A DNA stretch of 47,797 nucleotides, taken from positions 1 to 47,797 of the forward strand of contig NZ_MCZZ01000123.1 in NCBI RefSeq assembly GCF_002875705.1. The letters are read 5' to 3'. The first letter of the stretch is position 1. Each line of letters starts with the position of its first letter. The DNA comes from Vibrio sp. 10N.261.45.E2. Lineage in GTDB: Bacteria; Pseudomonadota; Gammaproteobacteria; Enterobacterales; Vibrionaceae. Below the pieces are notes generated by a model that searched no databases, was not told where the DNA came from, and was given only the letters and a program-made list of their open reading frames with translations. The position numbers and the translations under genes were made by a program. Shown piece by piece: positions 27,901-40,396 of this stretch.

Positions 27901-30900
27901 TCGGTGATTGCTGTCCAAGCCGTACCGTTAGTACCTCCATATGGAATATCTGCGACACCTTTAACCTCTACATTAACCGTCTTAGTTCCCAGAATCTCTT
28001 CATCGACTTGCGCACCTGTAGAAAGGTTCGCGGTGTCTTTGACCACACCTGTTACATCAAAGGTAAAATCCACATTGCTGTGTTTAGTTGGAACAACTTC
28101 AACGTTAGCCAAATCGGAATACGCAATTTCTTGGTAGTCAACGCCATTGATCGTGATGGTCGGAACGACTGTCGTGGTGCCTAAGAAGTAAAGTACCGCG
28201 CCTTCGGTAACATTACTGATGCGCACAAACAGTTCTTCAGATCCATCTGTATCCACTGACCCAGTCATAGTGATGACTTCGTCTAGCGTGAATGCGTCTT
28301 TGTTTTCCAAAGGACCAATGTAATCAGGGTCAGCGATATTGTCTTCGTTGATCTTGATACGACTCACACTGAACTTGCCCGGGTCAGCATCGGCAGTCAC
28401 ATCTATAATGATGTTTTGTTCGACAGAGCGAGCGGTGGTTTTGTCTACCCCACCGTTGGCTGAATCATCGTATGGATTGCGTGTCTCCTCGGTGATTGCC
28501 GTTGCTTTAAACTCTATCTGCCCAGAGAAGTTATCGATTGGGTTCACTACTGTGCTATTGATATCTGCTGCAGCAATCGTGTAGACACCATTGACCGGCG
28601 CTAACACATTGCCATTTTGATCCAACAGCTCAAACTTCCCATCCCCTTGAATCGCTTCAAGCTCATAGGTAATGGTCTCGGTACGGCTGTTATCTTGAGA
28701 CTCTGCGTTCAGCTGTAGCGTCACATTGTCTTCATCTTCATTCACTTGATATTGATACGTACTATTCGCATCATCCCAAGTCGCAATATCCGCTACCGCT
28801 TCAATTTCAATTCTGAAGTTTGAGTTTACGGTGTGGTCTAACGAACCATTATTATCAATTTCGAGCTCGTAGTTGATTCGCACACCATTGTTATTTGAAC
28901 CGTAATTTTGGTCTGGAACAAAGAACAAGTTGTCGATCGTCGCAATAGTGTCTAGTGGTTGGTTTACGCTTGGAGCAAAGCTCTGCTGCATTTGGGGTGG
29001 ACCAAACAAGATATCACCGTTTGGCTCAGCGACTAACTTGTGATATTCCACGCCATCAAAGTAATAGAACGTCCCTCTGTGATTACCACTTTGAATCGTC
29101 AACTGGCCGATAGACTCGCTGTTATCTTGGTCCTTCAGGTTAACCTGCAGCGCAATTTGTGCTGGTGCATCAGGCAATCCACTTTGATTATCTTGAATAT
29201 TCTCTAGGCTTGGGGCATCACCCGTTGCATAAGCGATTGTCGAGTCTCTACCCGCATCCTCAAACGTAGTCACCCTGAGCGATACTGCTGAAGACTCTTC
29301 GTCCGTAATCGTGATGTTCAAAGGCGTCGATGACGTATCTAAGTCACCGTCTGTCGCAATCACATTGATCGAGAAGTCGATGGTGTCTCCATCATGATCG
29401 AGATAATTGGTAGCTCTAAATTCTATTTCGCCATTTGAGTTGATACGCAAAGTACCCAGCTGCCTTTCCTGAGTGCCACCATTGCCATCATCGGTCTGCT
29501 CATAAACACGGATAGTTCGACGTCCACTTTGAACATTCAAGCCATCGCTAAAGCCAGTATTGTTACCTCGTTGAAAAACAATATCAGCCCCGTTACTTGA
29601 GATACCTTCAATTCGACTTAGTACCGCGCCATCAGCCCCCACATCCGTAGCATTGGCAAACATATCGACTTTAGAACCATTGTAATTCTGACCTTCAATA
29701 CGAGCGATAGACTGAGTTGTCACTAACGGAACATCATCGGTTACTGTGATTTTCAGATCGATTGCGTTTGATTGGTCTTGGTCAAAATCTTCAGCAATGA
29801 TTGAAAAATCAAGTTCGATGTTGTTTTCATCGGCCCCATCAGGGTGTTTTAGAGGTTTAAACAGTTCAAACTGATAGCTGTTGTTTGACGTATCAAAAAT
29901 AATCTCGAAAACAGGCACTTGACCTGTGTCTGTCTGAGCAACGTAAGTAAACGTACTGCCAGATACAGACACAGGTAACCATTCTAAGCTTTCTCCATCG
30001 GAGGTTAAGCCAGTTAGAACCAAATCTTCATCAACCAGTTCATACTTCACAACGCCATCGGCACCTTCATCTACGGTGAATAGTCCATTGATGATGGTGT
30101 CTTCAGAACGATCCGAACCAATACCAATCAGATCGTCTTCATCGACAACCGTTTCACCAGTCGGAGCAGTCATTACAGGTATATCGTCAATGACTTCAAT
30201 TGGTAATTGATACTGATTTGAATCATCGCCATCACTGTCTACCGCCACTACATCAAAGGAGATAGACAGCTTATTTCTCGCCTCTGAGCTGGGCTCATGA
30301 TCAAGAGGGCCAAGCAAGGTAAATGAATACGCTCCGTCATTACCCAGTGCAAGTGTAAAAATAGGCGTTCCGCTTGCGGTTGTGCCTTGATAGGTGGTTG
30401 TATTAGCCGCCCCCGTAACCTCAGTTATCGAGATTGCTTCACCACCTGACGATAGCGTAGTTTCCAACGTTGGGATATTACGCAGTTCGTAAACCTCTAC
30501 TAGGTCAGCACCTTCGGTCGTAACAAATCCACCTGTTGCTTGAGCCCCTCCAGACCCAAGAACATCTTCATCAACCTCAAATGTACTCCCAATAGTCGTA
30601 TCTGTGATAGTTGGCGCATCATCGAGCACCTCGATTGGTAATACATATTGGTTAGAATCATCACCATCACCATCAACGGCGACAACATCAAACGGGATAG
30701 TTAATGTATCGAGGTTGTTCGGTGTCGTAGCGTGATTGAGAGGGCCAAGCAAGGTAAAGGTGTAGGCACCATCATTAGTCAACACTAATGTAAAAATTGG
30801 TGTTCCACCTGAGTCAGTTGCCCCTTGGTAGGTGGTCGTGTTAGCAGCTCCAGTGATCTCAGTGATCTTAATACCTTCATTGCCCGACGATAACGTTGCT

Positions 30901-33900
30901 TCCAGCGTTGAGATATTACGCAGTTCGTAAACCTCAACTTGGTCTGCACCTTCTGTGGTAACAAACGACCCCGTCGCTTGTGCCAGAGTGCCTAAATCAT
31001 CTTCATCAACGACAAACGTACTCGCAACAGTCGTATCAGTGATCGTTGGCACATCATCCGTCACTGTAATCTTCAGAGCGATCGCATTCGATTTATCTTG
31101 GTCAAAATCTTCTGCCACAACAGAGAAGTTAAGGTCAATCGCATTTTCACCCGCGCCATTAGGGTGCTTAAGTGGTTTAAACAATTCGAATCGATAGCTG
31201 TTATCTGAGGTATCGAAAATAACCTCGAACACTGCTTCATTACTCGTTGCTGTTTGAGCAACATAAGTAAATGTTGTGCCGTTTTGTGAAACAGGCAGCC
31301 ACTCTAAGCTTTCTCCATCGGAGGTTAAGCCTGCAATCACTAAATTTTCATCAACCAATTCATACTTAACAACGCCATCGGCACCTTCATCAATCGTGAA
31401 TAGCCCATTAATAATGGTATCTTCAGATTGATCAGAACCAACGCCACTAAGATCGTCTTCATCGACAACGGTTTCACCAGTAGGAGCTGTCATAACCGGT
31501 ACACCATCGAGCACTTCGATTGGCAATACGTATTGGTTAGAATCATCGCCATCACCATCAACGGCCACAACATCAAACGGGATGGTTAGTGTATCGAGGT
31601 TGTTCGGTGTCGTAGCGTGATTGAGAGGGCCAAGCAAGGTAAAGGTGTAGGCACCATCATTAGTCAACACTAATGTAAAAATTGGTGTTCCACCTGGGTC
31701 AGTTGCCCCTTGGTAGGTGGTCGTGTTAGCAGCACCAGTAATTTCGGTGATCTTAATGCCTTCATTGCCCGACGATAGCGTCGCTTCCAACGTTGAGATA
31801 TTACGCAGTTCGTAAACCTCTACTTGATCAGCACCTTCTGTCGTAACAAATGCACCTGTTGCTTGAGACACTAGAGATCCAAGATCATCTTCATCAACGA
31901 CAAACGTACTCGTACCAGTCATATCAGTAATGGCTGGCACATCATCCGTCACTGTGATCTTCAGAGCGATCGCATTCGATTTATCTTGATCGAAATCTTC
32001 AGCCACGACAGAGAAGTTAAGGTCAATCGCATTTTCACCCACGGCATCAGGGTGCTTAAGTGGTTTAAGCAATTCGAATTGATAGCTGTTATCCGAGGTA
32101 TCGAAAATAATTTCAAACACAGGCTGATTACTGGTTACCGTCTGTGCGACATAAGTGAAGGTTGTGCCACTTTGTGAAACAGGCAGCCACTCTAAGCTTT
32201 CTCCATCGGAGGTTAAGCCTGCAATCACTAAATTTTCATCAACCAATTCGTACTTAATAACACCATCAGCACCTTGATCAATCGTGAATAATCCATTAAT
32301 GACGGCATCTTCAGATTGATCTGAACCAATGCCAGCAAGATCATCTTCATCAACAACCGTCTCACCCGTTGGCGCACTCATCACAGGCACATCATCGAGC
32401 ACTTCGATTGGTAACATATACTGATTAGAATCATCACCGTCACCATCAACTGCAACGACATCGAATGGAATCGTTAAAGTATTGGAATTCGGACTTGTTG
32501 GATGATTCAGCGGACCTAACAACGTAAACGTATAAGAGCCATCATTCGCTAGCGCGAGCGTGAAGATAGGAGTCCCGCTTGTCGTCGTACCTTGATAGGT
32601 CGTTGTGTTAGCCGCCCCTGTGATTTCTGTAATCGAAATCGCTTCCGTTCCAGAGGTCAATGTCGCTTCAAGAGCTGACACATTACGCAGTTCGTAAACT
32701 TCTACTAGGTCAGCACCTTCTGTCGTAACAAATGAACCTGTTGCTTGAGACACCATAGATCCAAGATCATCTTCATCAACAACAAATGTACTCCCAACAG
32801 TCGTATCAGTGATAGTTGGCGCATCATCGAGCACCTCGATTGGTAATACATATTGGTTAGAATCATCGCCATCACCATCAACTGCGACAACATCAAACGG
32901 GATGGTTAATGTATCGAGGTTACTCGGTGTCGTAGCGTGATTGAGAGGGCCAAGCAAAGTGAACGTATAAGCACCATCATCAGTCAACACCAATGTGAAA
33001 ATTGGCGTTCCGCCAGGATCAGTTGCCCCTTGGTAGGTAGTCGTGTTAGCTGCGCCTGTGATCTCAGTGATCTTAATACCTTCACTGCCCGACGATAACG
33101 TTGCTTCCAACGTTGAGATATTACGAAGCTCGTAAACCTCTGCTTGGTCTGCCCCTTCTGTGGTAACAAACGAGCCTGTCGCCTGAGCGATAACAGAGCC
33201 TAAATCGCCTTCATCAACGACAAACGTACTCCCAACACTCGTATCAGTGATGGTTGGCACATCATCCGTCACTGTGATCTTCAGAGCGATCGCATTCGAT
33301 TTATCTTGGTCGAAATCTTCAGCCACAACAGAGAAGTTAAGGTCAATCGCGTTTTCACCCGCACCATCTGGGTGCTTAAGCGGTTTAAACAATTCGAATT
33401 GATAGCTGTTATCCGAGGTGTCGAAAATAATCTCGAACACTGCTTCATTACTCGTTGCTGTTTGAGCAACGTAAGTAAATGTTGTGCCGTTTTGTGAAAC
33501 AGGCAGCCACTCTAAGCTTTCTCCATCTGAAGTTAAGCCTGCAATCGCTAAATTTTCATCAACCAATTCATACTTAATAACACCATCGGCACCTTCATCA
33601 ATCGTGAATAACCCATTAATCATGGAATCTTCAGATTGATCCGAACCAATACCAGTAAGATCGTCTTCATCGACAACGGTCTCACCAGTCGGCGCCGTCA
33701 TGACTGGCGCACCATCGAGCACCTCGATTGGCAATACATATTGGTTAGAATCATCACCATCACCATCAACGGCCACAACATCAAACGGTATGGTCAATGT
33801 GTCTAGATTATTCGGTGTCGTAGCGTGATTGAGAGGCCCGAGCAAAGTAAACGTATAAGAGCCGTCATCAGCCAACACTAGTGTAAAAATTGGTGTTCCA

Positions 33901-36479
33901 CCTGGGTCAGTTGCCCCTTGGTAGGTGGTCGTGTCAGCAGCTCCAGTGCTTTCAGTGATCTTAATACCTTCATTGCCCGACGATAGCGTCGCTTCCAGCG
34001 TTGAGATATTGCGTAGTTCGTAAACCTCAGCTTGGTCTGCCCCTTCTGTGGTAACAAACGAGCCTGTCGCCTGAGTGATAACAGAGCCTAAATCATCTTC
34101 ATCAACGACAAACGTACTCGCAACAGTCGTATCAGTGATGGTTGGCACATCATCCGTCACCGTAATCTTCAGATCGACTGCATTCGATTTATCTTGGTCG
34201 GAATCTTCAGCCACAACAGAGAAGTTAAGGTCAATCGTGTTTTCACCAGCGCCATCAGAGTGCTTAAGTGGTTTAAACAGTTCGAATTGATAGCTGTTAT
34301 CTGAAGTATCAAAAATAATTTCAAACACAGGCTGATTACTGGTTACCGTTTGTGCAACATAAGTGAAGGTTGTGCCACTTTGTGAAACAGGCAGCCACTC
34401 TAAGCTTTCTCCATCGGAGGTTAAGCCTGCAATCGCTAAATTTTCATCAACCAATTCATACTTAATAACACCATCGGCACCTTCATCGACGGCGAACAAT
34501 CCATTGATGATAGTGTCTTCAGATTGATCCGAACCTATGCCTGAAAGATCGTCTTCATCGACAACCCTTTCACCCGTTGGCGCACTCATTACTGGTGCAT
34601 CATCTGTGACATTGATGAGAATCTCAGCGGCTTGTGATGTACTTGAACCGCCAGATAGTGCAGAACGGTCTCCATCGGCATCAACGGCATAAATAGGTAG
34701 AGCAAAGGTTAACAGCGTGTCTTCAGCACCTTGGTGTGAAAGCGATTCGTACAGAGTAAATTCATAGTTCCCCAATGACGGACTATCAACTTTAACATCA
34801 AAAACCGTAATTCTAGCGCCATTAACCTCAACATAACCTTCGTAAGTTCGCACACCATTGGTTTCATCAACCAGTTCGAGTAACACAACCTCACCGTTAG
34901 ATATCAGTGTGCCAGCGGTATTAAACTCTGCAGCTTCAAGTTCATGATGATCGATAATGTCACTATCAAAAATTTCTGAAGTGACACTGCCACTTCCTGA
35001 TACGGTTGCCGTCCCCTCTTGAGAACCGCCAACAATGCCAGCTTCATCAACATCAATACTGTCGACATTGGTAATGACTGGTTTATCGCCATCAGAAATA
35101 GCGAGGTTGATGGTATTGGTTACGACATCTTGGTCAAAATCGGTAACCGTGATTGGCAAAGAGAAAGAAAGCGAATCAGTACCAACTTGCTCAATCGGTC
35201 TCAACTGCTCAAATCGATAGGTACCGTCGGTATCTAAGCTAACGGTTAAAATAACGTCGCTGCCACCTTGGATTGACAGTGTGATGGTACTTCCATCAGC
35301 AGACAAGGATGCAACGGTCGCCTGATTATCACTGAGCACACCATCAAACTGAGCAAGTACGCTTGAGTCAAAAACAGCTGACTGTAAGTTATCACTACCA
35401 ATATTTGAAAACGTGCCTGCAATTGCAGCACTGCTTGTTTCAACATTATCGATAGACACGCTTTCGGCAGACGGATCTACCCCATCAAGGACTGTTACTT
35501 GCGCATTAATTGGTGTTACGAGCTGATTACCTGCGGTGTCTTGGCCTTGTATGTCAAAGGCGATGTTGATTTGGTCGCCCGTAAAGGAAACTTGTCCGCC
35601 ACCAATTGACGGAACATGATCTATCGATTGAGAAACGGTTGTGGTCAGCGATAATGCAATGTCATTTCCAACACTCACCGTATCAATATCAATGCGCAGC
35701 ACCTCATCTGTGCCTTGAACACCAATAATCGAATTGGAGGCTGAATCATACGTAAAGGTAACCGGTTGGCCACTAGAGGTAATGTCGCTATTGAGTTCAC
35801 TAAGGAGCGAGGCGAGAGAGAGTGTTTCAGGAGCAAAAGAATCTGGGTCAAGCGCTAAACTACCCGCAATTATCGTTTCGGTAGTTGTAATAGATTGGGT
35901 ATAGGTAATATCAGATATCGAGCCTTCAGTAAGTGACTCGCTGATTGACTGGCCGCCAGATGAACGAGTGATCGATCTGAACTCTTCTCTATCTTCATCT
36001 ACGGTTTGTTGCTCTAGGCCAGCGGTTTCAAAGAATGTCGATGGGTGAGTTTCTGTGTAGTTATAGTCTATCGTCACAAAGCCAGCGTTTGCAGAACCTT
36101 GTCCGCCACCAGCGGCCGTCGCCTCTAAGATTTGAGTCGGATCGGCACCACCTAAAATGGCTTCTTGGATAGCAGCAAATTCATCATCAAAATCTCCTGT
36201 ATCGGCTTGCTGTAAGTCAAAATTAACTTCTCCAGCGAGCGGAACATCAGCCCACGCTAAATCTTGGTCAACACAGCCAACACAATTGCTGCCTACCTCA
36301 GTAACACCGTTTTGGGTGCCTAATACAAGCTCTGCTTGGTTGGCAGTGATAACAATCTCGTTTTCACGAATAATATCACCAGCTGAAATTTTTCGTGCGC
36401 TTCCGTCAGACTTAACTACGATGACTTCTCCACTCACTGCCTCAACAACTGCAGCTTGGCGCGAAACTTCAATACCCAT
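21936..36479 (-). CDS. Giant LapA-like RTX adhesin (type I secreted, LapG-cleavable biofilm adhesin)
   Basis: 4,847 residues in one uninterrupted frame. I chose the ATG at 36479 because GGGGGA lies just upstream and the MGIEVSRQ start begins the known retention module; a 13-codon upstream extension has no support. Residues 1-~130 are a LapA-type retention module with the LapG recognition site Thr121-Ala-Ala-Gly. Two or more distinct Ig-like regions follow, then an alternating domain block (~628-2250), about 1,800 residues of diverse VCBS/cadherin-like domains, three 116-residue repeats (~4061-4411), five RTX nonapeptides (~4700-4744) and a C-terminal type I secretion signal. In the LapA system the T1SS threads the protein C-terminus first, the retention module stays in the outer membrane, and periplasmic LapG cuts TAAG when c-di-GMP falls. 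No lapBCE, lapD or lapG genes are in the window. Convergent with the PheC-like gene; downstream of speB in the same direction but with a terminator between. Confidence 0.92.
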   Translation of the reverse strand: MGIEVSRQAAVVEAVSGEVIVVKSDGSARKISAGDIIRENEIVITANQAELVLGTQNGVTEVGSNCVGCVDQDLAWADVPLAGEVNFDLQQADTGDFDDEFAAIQEAILGGADPTQILEATAAGGGQGSANAGFVTIDYNYTETHPSTFFETAGLEQQTVDEDREEFRSITRSSGGQSISESLTEGSISDITYTQSITTTETIIAGSLALDPDSFAPETLSLASLLSELNSDITSSGQPVTFTYDSASNSIIGVQGTDEVLRIDIDTVSVGNDIALSLTTTVSQSIDHVPSIGGGQVSFTGDQINIAFDIQGQDTAGNQLVTPINAQVTVLDGVDPSAESVSIDNVETSSAAIAGTFSNIGSDNLQSAVFDSSVLAQFDGVLSDNQATVASLSADGSTITLSIQGGSDVILTVSLDTDGTYRFEQLRPIEQVGTDSLSFSLPITVTDFDQDVVTNTINLAISDGDKPVITNVDSIDVDEAGIVGGSQEGTATVSGSGSVTSEIFDSDIIDHHELEAAEFNTAGTLISNGEVVLLELVDETNGVRTYEGYVEVNGARITVFDVKVDSPSLGNYEFTLYESLSHQGAEDTLLTFALPIYAVDADGDRSALSGGSSTSQAAEILINVTDDAPVMSAPTGERVVDEDDLSGIGSDQSEDTIINGLFAVDEGADGVIKYELVDENLAIAGLTSDGESLEWLPVSQSGTTFTYVAQTVTSNQPVFEIIFDTSDNSYQFELFKPLKHSDGAGENTIDLNFSVVAEDSDQDKSNAVDLKITVTDDVPTITDTTVASTFVVDEDDLGSVITQATGSFVTTEGADQAEVYELRNISTLEATLSSGNEGIKITESTGAADTTTYQGATDPGGTPIFTLVLADDGSYTFTLLGPLNHATTPNNLDTLTIPFDVVAVDGDGDDSNQYVLPIEVLDGAPVMTAPTGETVVDEDDLTGIGSDQSEDSMINGLFTIDEGADGVIKYELVDENLAIAGLTSDGESLEWLPVSQNGTTFTYVAQTATSNEAVFEIIFDTSDNSYQFELFKPLKHPDGAGENAIDLNFSVVAEDFDQDKSNAIALKITVTDDVPTITDTSVGSTFVVDEGDLGSVIAQATGSFVTTEGADQAEVYELRNISTLEATLSSGSEGIKITEITGAANTTTYQGATDPGGTPIFTLVLTDDGAYTFTLLGPLNHATTPSNLDTLTIPFDVVAVDGDGDDSNQYVLPIEVLDDAPTITDTTVGSTFVVDEDDLGSMVSQATGSFVTTEGADLVEVYELRNVSALEATLTSGTEAISITEITGAANTTTYQGTTTSGTPIFTLALANDGSYTFTLLGPLNHPTSPNSNTLTIPFDVVAVDGDGDDSNQYMLPIEVLDDVPVMSAPTGETVVDEDDLAGIGSDQSEDAVINGLFTIDQGADGVIKYELVDENLVIAGLTSDGESLEWLPVSQSGTTFTYVAQTVTSNQPVFEIIFDTSDNSYQFELLKPLKHPDAVGENAIDLNFSVVAEDFDQDKSNAIALKITVTDDVPAITDMTGTSTFVVDEDDLGSLVSQATGAFVTTEGADQVEVYELRNISTLEATLSSGNEGIKITEITGAANTTTYQGATDPGGTPIFTLVLTNDGAYTFTLLGPLNHATTPNNLDTLTIPFDVVAVDGDGDDSNQYVLPIEVLDGVPVMTAPTGETVVDEDDLSGVGSDQSEDTIINGLFTIDEGADGVVKYELVDENLVIAGLTSDGESLEWLPVSQNGTTFTYVAQTATSNEAVFEVIFDTSDNSYRFELFKPLKHPNGAGENAIDLNFSVVAEDFDQDKSNAIALKITVTDDVPTITDTTVASTFVVDEDDLGTLAQATGSFVTTEGADQVEVYELRNISTLEATLSSGNEGIKITEITGAANTTTYQGATDSGGTPIFTLVLTNDGAYTFTLLGPLNHATTPNNLDTLTIPFDVVAVDGDGDDSNQYVLPIEVLDDAPTITDTTIGSTFEVDEDVLGSGGAQATGGFVTTEGADLVEVYELRNIPTLETTLSSGGEAISITEVTGAANTTTYQGTTASGTPIFTLALGNDGAYSFTLLGPLDHEPSSEARNKLSISFDVVAVDSDGDDSNQYQLPIEVIDDIPVMTAPTGETVVDEDDLIGIGSDRSEDTIINGLFTVDEGADGVVKYELVDEDLVLTGLTSDGESLEWLPVSVSGSTFTYVAQTDTGQVPVFEIIFDTSNNSYQFELFKPLKHPDGADENNIELDFSIIAEDFDQDQSNAIDLKITVTDDVPLVTTQSIARIEGQNYNGSKVDMFANATDVGADGAVLSRIEGISSNGADIVFQRGNNTGFSDGLNVQSGRRTIRVYEQTDDGNGGTQERQLGTLRINSNGEIEFRATNYLDHDGDTIDFSINVIATDGDLDTSSTPLNITITDEESSAVSLRVTTFEDAGRDSTIAYATGDAPSLENIQDNQSGLPDAPAQIALQVNLKDQDNSESIGQLTIQSGNHRGTFYYFDGVEYHKLVAEPNGDILFGPPQMQQSFAPSVNQPLDTIATIDNLFFVPDQNYGSNNNGVRINYELEIDNNGSLDHTVNSNFRIEIEAVADIATWDDANSTYQYQVNEDEDNVTLQLNAESQDNSRTETITYELEAIQGDGKFELLDQNGNVLAPVNGVYTIAAADINSTVVNPIDNFSGQIEFKATAITEETRNPYDDSANGGVDKTTARSVEQNIIIDVTADADPGKFSVSRIKINEDNIADPDYIGPLENKDAFTLDEVITMTGSVDTDGSEELFVRISNVTEGAVLYFLGTTTVVPTITINGVDYQEIAYSDLANVEVVPTKHSNVDFTFDVTGVVKDTANLSTGAQVDEEILGTKTVNVEVKGVADIPYGGTNGTAWTAITDGTTSGVQTTIQESQNGDSFAELDFTVLSGERKPDTGTTPLPDDGSESITVILSGIPDGVILEDGDGTVIDLNFVGYETGPGGSPDLSKPIYEANITDAGKTSGIRIRPVDSSTENIHIQGKVIVTENDGHTLTFDQEVRVLVEPKIDTSATYNTVTRGDEDTAINIDWHPEGSDYIDDDEHFTSIVISTIPTGVESVVVNGDVTWVYDAAAGTLTITPKSGQTPEEFTQIALSNNFIQITPEEDSSTDFTLNTVVMIEERDHEYVDATDPGQGIVTATITGTIDVRVRPVVEPGDADNKIVVSNEDGSGELTKITADSNGVIKFTTNSDNQTTDTNGDEIWDGEYVVRYQETDLSTVEEQVDEVIVQLTNTDGSALSDDILGQLLVTGASYEGGGRWVVTNEDAFSISAPQGLDFTPSDDTDDVVGDFNDIKMTLYTLVSDPGDANNESSAQVQLSGEVTLSYPEVLTAPDKVAADIAVVPDSVIDAVEDVQLDLGAALNGIISFTGRDDSPDQVTVIIDGTLVIDGTTSFPISLSGRSDVDFVNGKYVYETTVEQGVAVDSSGLLLNLPADYSGDFRLPITIVTKDTQSGDEKTLVTDVVIKVAPDVEGNPDFDVTVTGSLDDLFNPVDTDGQAGQDPVGYEDTYIQLDFSSTIKDQVSGFEGGDEKFTSITLTLDDTSVGAFYTSAGVSLGTSVTFTEAEINTGALDNVLFRPTLNYPTGNDVNQVQVNVSGTITDTATYNDASSPIGTATDTDTFNTSVSFEVVPVVDDVLVTGPGSDPDVIEITGNEDQAISLSGTGPVSIALTDLDGSEQFVSIKFTGVPDGFLMSADPGSAYTVKNNGGGEWSVQLPQASGLSFDLSEISILPPKNFSGTAEFGVAVFTQESLLGVPTAASNLPSFKLHVVPVGDDVDTNPTDSVTGNEGQNIDIEINATILDKELSATGSGTYSENAPETLRVEVAGVPQDASIFYPDGTTLASYDPVTQLWTLDVSAQSLDKIVFNSGEHNSDAGNVLGINGPLQITVRSVDTDADNTEYLGTPTSFDVDLVIDPINDQPTFVNVTNIETQEDISIAIDNFSIYDVDANFDNPDAPYVLTLQVDQALPGAQGVFEFTSSPDVMFVLQPDGSLVMSGKEADINTALTNGAVTFKPDPDQNYLNQSGLVTINATLDDGGNNGLIDAGDPNTAQINQTTFTIKVTEVNDAPVAADVDLGSIAEDGQIVIVEGDLISASSDIENHNLTVTGVTLTQGQGQLTRFENAGGADDAAITGPFWIFTAANDFNGDVKFSYDIIDDGTTNGVDDFLTDNAEISLVVTEVNDAPVATDVDLGSIAEDGQIVIVEGNLIAASSDPENHNLTVTGVTLTQGQGQLTRFENAGGADDATITGPFWLFVADNDFNGDVKFNYSITDDGTTNGVDDFLTDSAEISLEVTEVNDQPIATDIDLGTILEEGQLIIKEEDLIGATSDPENDTITVTNLVLDEGQGQLQRFENIGGADDATITGPYWVFTAADEYNGNVKFTYTVEDDGTTNGSNDFLTDTAEITAIVDGVNDTPVVNGDSVTTLIDEDAGQLLSGINVSDPDYVDAFSDDLMTVTLTVDYGTLNVSLPPVTTVVVNGNNTGSVILVGTLSDLNALIDTPTSQNGVFLDASLSPTNSIGLEVIAKDSGNPSGIAIETAPVVYNIAVTPVANAPTLSIDSATNYVRNITASQSVSASGIPLVGIIAALTDITEELTLHISDVPAGAQITSTAGSVTDLGGGVWVATADAIESLQAVGLSQTPGNYTLKVEAVSEETGNNDTATSTSIDLNLNIVSNAVDINLASETDDVQLLAGANATDLTGGTGNDRLEGGAGDDTLVGGDGNDTLIGGGGSDILTGGDGMDSFVWLNIEDGVEDTITDFSLSEGDQIDLREVLPELKNTSPDMTALLQQIDAKVEGNDIELTINPDGVGTTEQVIVVEDLAPQLTLSGTMPSDILDALVQQNVITHG
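22248..22382 (-). repeat. RTX nonapeptide repeats in the adhesin
   Basis: Five consecutive GGxGxDxLx-type repeats ([45 protein letters not shown]). They bind Ca2+ outside the cell and drive folding after type I secretion. They lie ~100 residues before the C-terminal signal. Confidence 0.93.
23246..24300 (-). repeat. Three tandem ~116-residue cadherin/VCBS-like repeats
   Basis: Boundaries at the VNDxPV motif fall near 24290, 23941, 23593 and 23246, so units are 347-349 bp. Each carries [31 protein letters not shown] and the NGVDDFLTD motif. The first two copies are nearly identical in protein; the third (nearest the C-terminus) has diverged. Confidence 0.9.
26716..26724 (-). repeat. Nine-base G tract inside the adhesin gene
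   Basis: Nine C on the plus strand (nine G in the mRNA) encode Gly-Gly-Gly in [10 protein letters not shown] near residue 3254. Slipping by one base would truncate the protein before the RTX repeats and the secretion signal. Confidence 0.8.
29735..34600 (-). repeat. Higher-order A-B domain repeat block of the adhesin
   Basis: Two domain types alternate. Type A (~152 aa) starts [18 protein letters not shown] and has five copies. Type B (~144 aa) starts [19 protein letters not shown] and has six copies. The order from the N-terminus is A B A B B A B A B B A. Matching positions of A1, A3 and A5 (34579, 32371, 30163) and of A2 and A4 (33691, 31483) are all exactly 2,208 bp apart, so the 736-residue unit ABABB is duplicated as a whole, with the last A beginning a third unit. 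Confidence 0.9.
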
Positions 36480-37064
36480 ATATCCCCCGTGGTCACAAAA
36501 TGCTGTATTGCTCAACATCGTGAAAATGATAGTAATAACGGCTTCAGGCTTAATTTATATTCAGAACTTATTCTCTTCATTAACAATCAATTACATAAGC
36601 TGATGTATGTGATGAGTCTGTTCCGTTTCGCCTGTTTTTTTATAGTTTACTTAACCTTAAGCCTAGTCTTCCTTATCCAAAATGTCATGTCTGTGCGAAG
36701 TGGCTTCTTTTCACAAATCTAAGCATTCACTTCAGTTTGTTCATGGACTAAGCAAAAGTTTATAGGGTGTTGATTAGTATGCAATAAAACGCACAACTTA
36801 ATTACACCTCAAATTTTTATAAATATATACAGTAATAAAGTTGATAAATCATTAGGATTTATAGGTAATTAATAAAGTCGAGATATACCTAAACCCCAAA
36901 GAAGAACTAAATCCCATATTTGAGACAAGGTTCAGCACAAAGCTGATAAGAAACAGCTTAAACACCGTATATGGCGTCAATTACATATACAAGTATTAGA
37001 ATATTGAGTGGGCATGTAGGAAGAATGAGTTGAAGTTACAAATAGATATTTCGAGGTATCCAAA
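36480..37064. other. Non-coding region between the adhesin start and speB end
   Basis: About 585 bp, AT-rich (especially 36770-36900), with no gene on either strand. It must hold the adhesin promoter and leader. I looked for a GEMM-I c-di-GMP riboswitch in the 240 nt before the adhesin start and found none of its conserved strings. No clear sigma-70 or sigma-54 promoter can be defended. The AT-richness would suit H-NS silencing (inference). Confidence 0.4.
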
Positions 37065-37096
37065 AAAGCCCACTAAGTTGAACCTTAGTGGGCTTT
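37065..37096 (-). terminator. Rho-independent terminator of the speA-speB operon
   Basis: AAAGCCCACTAAG (37065-37077) pairs with CTTAGTGGGCTTT (37084-37096), a 13-bp perfect stem. On the minus strand it is followed by six T in all. It lies 39 bp beyond the speB stop. Confidence 0.93.
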
Positions 37097-37135
37097 AAAA
37101 TCAGTATATAACGCTACGCTGTTAACAATGAGAGT

Positions 37136-38065
37136 TTATGATTTAGAAAGGCGATTTGCCGTCCAAACATAAAGCAGCTCAAGCGCAATCGTCGCACCAG
37201 CCAATGCTGTAATCTCACTTTGGTCATACGCTGGAGAAACTTCTACAACGTCCATACCAACCATGTTGATGCCTTGTAGACCACGGATGATTTTCAGCAC
37301 TTTGTCTGAATTCAAACCGCCGCATACTGGTGTACCTGTACCCGGAGCGAAAGCAGGATCCAGACAGTCGATATCAAACGTTAGGTAAACTGGCTTATCA
37401 CCAACAATACCTTTCACACGAGCAATGATCTCGTCCACACTCATGTCATTCGCTTGCATCGCGTTAATAACGTTAAAGCCATGGCCTTCTTGCTGATACT
37501 CTGTACGAATACCAATTTGCACTGAATGTTCAGGTGAGATTAAACCTTCATTTGGCGCATGATAAAACATGGTGCCGTGATCGTAACGACTGCCCTGACT
37601 GTAAGTGTCAGTGTGCGCGTCGAAGTGAATCAAAGCCATTTCACCGTACTTCTTGCCATATGCTCTTAGCAAAGGCAGTGTAATGAAGTGATCACCACCT
37701 AAACCTAACAGAGTTTTACCACTATTTAGAATCGCATCAGCTGCTGCTTCCAAACGCTGAGTTAGGTCTTCTGCGTCACCGCAATCAAACACAAGGTCGC
37801 CAGCATCAATCACTGAGGTATGTTCAAATATATTGAAGTCCCACGGGAATTTTTTGCCTTCCCACGCCAAGTTTACCGATGCACGACGTATTGCATCTGG
37901 TCCCATGCGAGCGCCCGGGCGACCAGATGTCGCCATATCTAGCGGCGCACCCAATACAACCACATCAGCGTCATTGTCGATTGGGTTTTGAACTAATGGT
38001 CGACGCATAAATGTCATCGCATTGGAGTACAGCGAGTAATCTGGTTTCGTAAATAAATCGTTCAT
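37136..38065 (-). CDS. speB: Agmatinase
   Basis: 309 residues of the ureohydrolase (arginase) family. It hydrolyses agmatine to putrescine and urea in the cytoplasm, using a binuclear Mn centre. All metal-binding signatures are present: GGDHF (His), HFDAHTD (Asp, His, Asp) and [14 protein letters not shown] (two Asp). Length is normal. The ATG overlaps the speA stop by one base (TAATG), and GAGGA precedes it, so translation is coupled to speA and the two enzymes form the arginine-agmatine-putrescine pathway. Putrescine and spermidine affect biofilm formation in vibrios, which is of interest next to a large adhesin, but no link is shown. Confidence 0.95.
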   Translation of the reverse strand: MNDLFTKPDYSLYSNAMTFMRRPLVQNPIDNDADVVVLGAPLDMATSGRPGARMGPDAIRRASVNLAWEGKKFPWDFNIFEHTSVIDAGDLVFDCGDAEDLTQRLEAAADAILNSGKTLLGLGGDHFITLPLLRAYGKKYGEMALIHFDAHTDTYSQGSRYDHGTMFYHAPNEGLISPEHSVQIGIRTEYQQEGHGFNVINAMQANDMSVDEIIARVKGIVGDKPVYLTFDIDCLDPAFAPGTGTPVCGGLNSDKVLKIIRGLQGINMVGMDVVEVSPAYDQSEITALAGATIALELLYVWTANRLSKS

Positions 38066-39972
38066 TAAAAATCCTCAAGATAGGTGTAACCCATCAAGCC
38101 TTGCTCTAACTCTTCAAGTACGCTTTGCTGCTCTTGCGCTGGTACTTTAGCCGTTACCAATTCTTTGTAGTTCTGACGAATTAGGTCCATATCAATGTGA
38201 ACGTAACGCATCATGTCTTCTACTGTGTCGCCTTCGTTGATGTAGTCAATGTTCGCGTCTCCGCTCTCATCAACATTCACCACAACACTGTGCGTATCAC
38301 CAAATAGGTTATGCATATCGCCCAAGATTTCTTGGTACGCGCCTACTAGGAAGAAGCCCATTAGGTATGGTTCATCTGGGTTCCACGCTGGCACTGGCAA
38401 TGTTGTTTCAATGCCTTGACCATCAACATACTGGTCAATCGTACCGTCAGAGTCACAAGTGATATCCAGCACCACAGCACGACGCTCATCCGCATTGTCT
38501 AAACCACTCAATGGCAATACAGGGAACACCTGATCAATCCCCCAAGCGTCTGGCAATGACTGGAATAGTGAGAAGTTCACGAAGAACTTGTCCGCTAAAC
38601 GTTCGCTCAACTCATCCAAGATCGGACGGTGGTAACGGTTCTTAGTGCTCATGCGAGTGCTAAGTTCGTAGTTGATACGCAAAGACATCTGCTCAGCCCA
38701 AGCACGGTGCTGAAGGTTCAGCATACCAGTCGCAAATTGGTTGTGCGCTTCGGCAATATCGCTCTGAGTGTCGTTGTAGATCTCAATCAACGCACGGTCA
38801 TCATTACCAGCATCGAGCTCTAAGAAGTTCTTCCACATGTTGTTTAGCAACATTGGAGCGTCTGCTTCGGGTGCTGCCATGTCTTCCGGCGAGTAGCTTT
38901 CAGTACCAATCACGTTGGTGATCAGTACAGCATGGTGCGCTGTCAATGAGCGACCAGACTCCGAAATGATCACAGGTTGTGGCTGGTTGTAGAGCTTACA
39001 AATGTCCCCAACTGTCATCACGATGTTACGAGCGTACTCAAGCAAGCCGTAGTTCATTGAGTTTGAAGATTGGCTGCGAGTGCCGTCGTAATCGACTGCC
39101 AAGCCGCCACCAACATCTAAGAACTTCAGTTGAGCGCCAATATCACGCAGTTCACAGTAGAAGCGAGCCGCTTCACTCACACCATTACGCACATCACGAA
39201 TGTTCGCCATTTGCGAACCAAGGTGGAAGTGCACAAGTTCAAGAACATCCAGTTGGTCTTCTGCTTTCAAGCGTTCGATAACGGTAAGCACTTGTGATGC
39301 AGACAAGCCAAACTTCGACTTCTCACCACCACTTGCTTGCCATTTACCCGCGCCTTGAGAAGCAAGACGGATACGCAAACCCAAACGAGGTTTCACACCC
39401 AGTGCTTTCGCTTCAGAAAGAACAAGATCAAGCTCAGACAGTTTCTCTAGAACGATAAAAACTTTGTGCCCTAGCTTCTCACCAATCAGTGCAAGGCGAA
39501 TGTATTCTCTGTCTTTGTAACCGTTACAGACGATCACAGAGCTCGCTTTTTGAGCCAACGCCAACACCGCTAATAGCTCAGGCTTGCTGCCCGCCTCTAG
39601 CCCTAGCTGCTTTTGCTCTAGTTGAGCTTGGCTCGCTAAGATCTCATCAACCACTTCTTTTTGCTGGTTAACTTTAATCGGATAAACAAGTAGGTAACGG
39701 TTGTCGTACTGATATTCTTCGATCGCTTGGTTAAATGCGTTACAGATATTGTGCACACGCTGGTGCACGATTTGAGGAAAACGCACAAGAGCAGGTAAAC
39801 CAATGTTTCTTTGCTCTAACTGCTTTACGATCTTACTTAGTGGGACTTGATGATCCGTTTCGCTCGGTGATACATACACTTCACCGTTATCATCAATGCC
39901 ATAAAAACCTTGGCTCCAGTGCTTTACATTATACTCAGCACGGATGCGTTCCAAATTAACCGAATTTTCCAA
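38065..39972 (-). CDS. speA: Biosynthetic arginine decarboxylase
   Basis: A ~635-residue fold III PLP enzyme that makes agmatine from arginine. It matches E. coli SpeA closely: YPIKVNQQ (PLP lysine), [101 protein letters not shown] (the substrate-site Cys) and the end GYTYLEDF. No ATG fits the N-terminus. TTG at 39972 with AGG nine bases upstream gives a family-like start ([16 protein letters not shown]). GTG at 39987 would add five residues. The open frame reaches back to 40044, but those residues are not family-like. First gene of the speA-speB operon. Confidence 0.93.
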   Translation of the reverse strand: MENSVNLERIRAEYNVKHWSQGFYGIDDNGEVYVSPSETDHQVPLSKIVKQLEQRNIGLPALVRFPQIVHQRVHNICNAFNQAIEEYQYDNRYLLVYPIKVNQQKEVVDEILASQAQLEQKQLGLEAGSKPELLAVLALAQKASSVIVCNGYKDREYIRLALIGEKLGHKVFIVLEKLSELDLVLSEAKALGVKPRLGLRIRLASQGAGKWQASGGEKSKFGLSASQVLTVIERLKAEDQLDVLELVHFHLGSQMANIRDVRNGVSEAARFYCELRDIGAQLKFLDVGGGLAVDYDGTRSQSSNSMNYGLLEYARNIVMTVGDICKLYNQPQPVIISESGRSLTAHHAVLITNVIGTESYSPEDMAAPEADAPMLLNNMWKNFLELDAGNDDRALIEIYNDTQSDIAEAHNQFATGMLNLQHRAWAEQMSLRINYELSTRMSTKNRYHRPILDELSERLADKFFVNFSLFQSLPDAWGIDQVFPVLPLSGLDNADERRAVVLDITCDSDGTIDQYVDGQGIETTLPVPAWNPDEPYLMGFFLVGAYQEILGDMHNLFGDTHSVVVNVDESGDANIDYINEGDTVEDMMRYVHIDMDLIRQNYKELVTAKVPAQEQQSVLEELEQGLMGYTYLEDF

Positions 39973-40396
39973 TTCTAGAGACCTCACACTATAGGGCCAT
40001 CGACAGAAGATACCTCTTTGGAATAGCGAGGTATAACCCAACAAAAAGCGTTCAAAAACGATTTGTTGGCTGCATTAACCGATATTATTAGGAGCGAGTC
40101 CAACCATTGATATTTGTGGTTACGATTACATTTTTTTATCGACAGTATGAGTTAAAGTGACAGGTAAGGAATTACAAGGTTTTAGGGTAAAAAACAGGCT
40201 GAAGCGCATTAAATCTAAAGCAATTTCTATCAAAAAATTAGGGGAATAAAATAGCAACGACGCCTAAAATTCTTAGCTAATTTGGTGATGTTAAGTCAGG
40301 GTTGTGACAAATATCGGCACTTCACTATCACAAGTCTCACTATCACCAAGATAGTCAGTATCCTGTTCCTCCATACCTATTGATGAGTGTTAAATC
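39973..40396. other. Divergent intergenic region of speA and the methyltransferase gene
   Basis: About 420 bp without a gene. It must hold the promoters of speA (minus) and the methyltransferase (plus). CACTATCAC occurs twice (40322-40330 and 40338-40346); nothing else stands out. Confidence 0.4.

Noticed and set aside
29735..34600. CRISPR-like or mobile repeats
   Set aside because: The repeats are long, in frame and encode alternating protein domains of one gene; there are no spacers, cas genes or inverted ends.
22041..35446. Many open frames of 60-110 codons on either strand within the adhesin
   Set aside because: They recur with the repeats, have no ribosome sites and no family features; they are shadows of the long coding frame.
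36480..36720. c-di-GMP (GEMM-I) riboswitch in front of the adhesin
   Set aside because: I read the minus-strand leader and none of the conserved GEMM strings or the paired stems are present.
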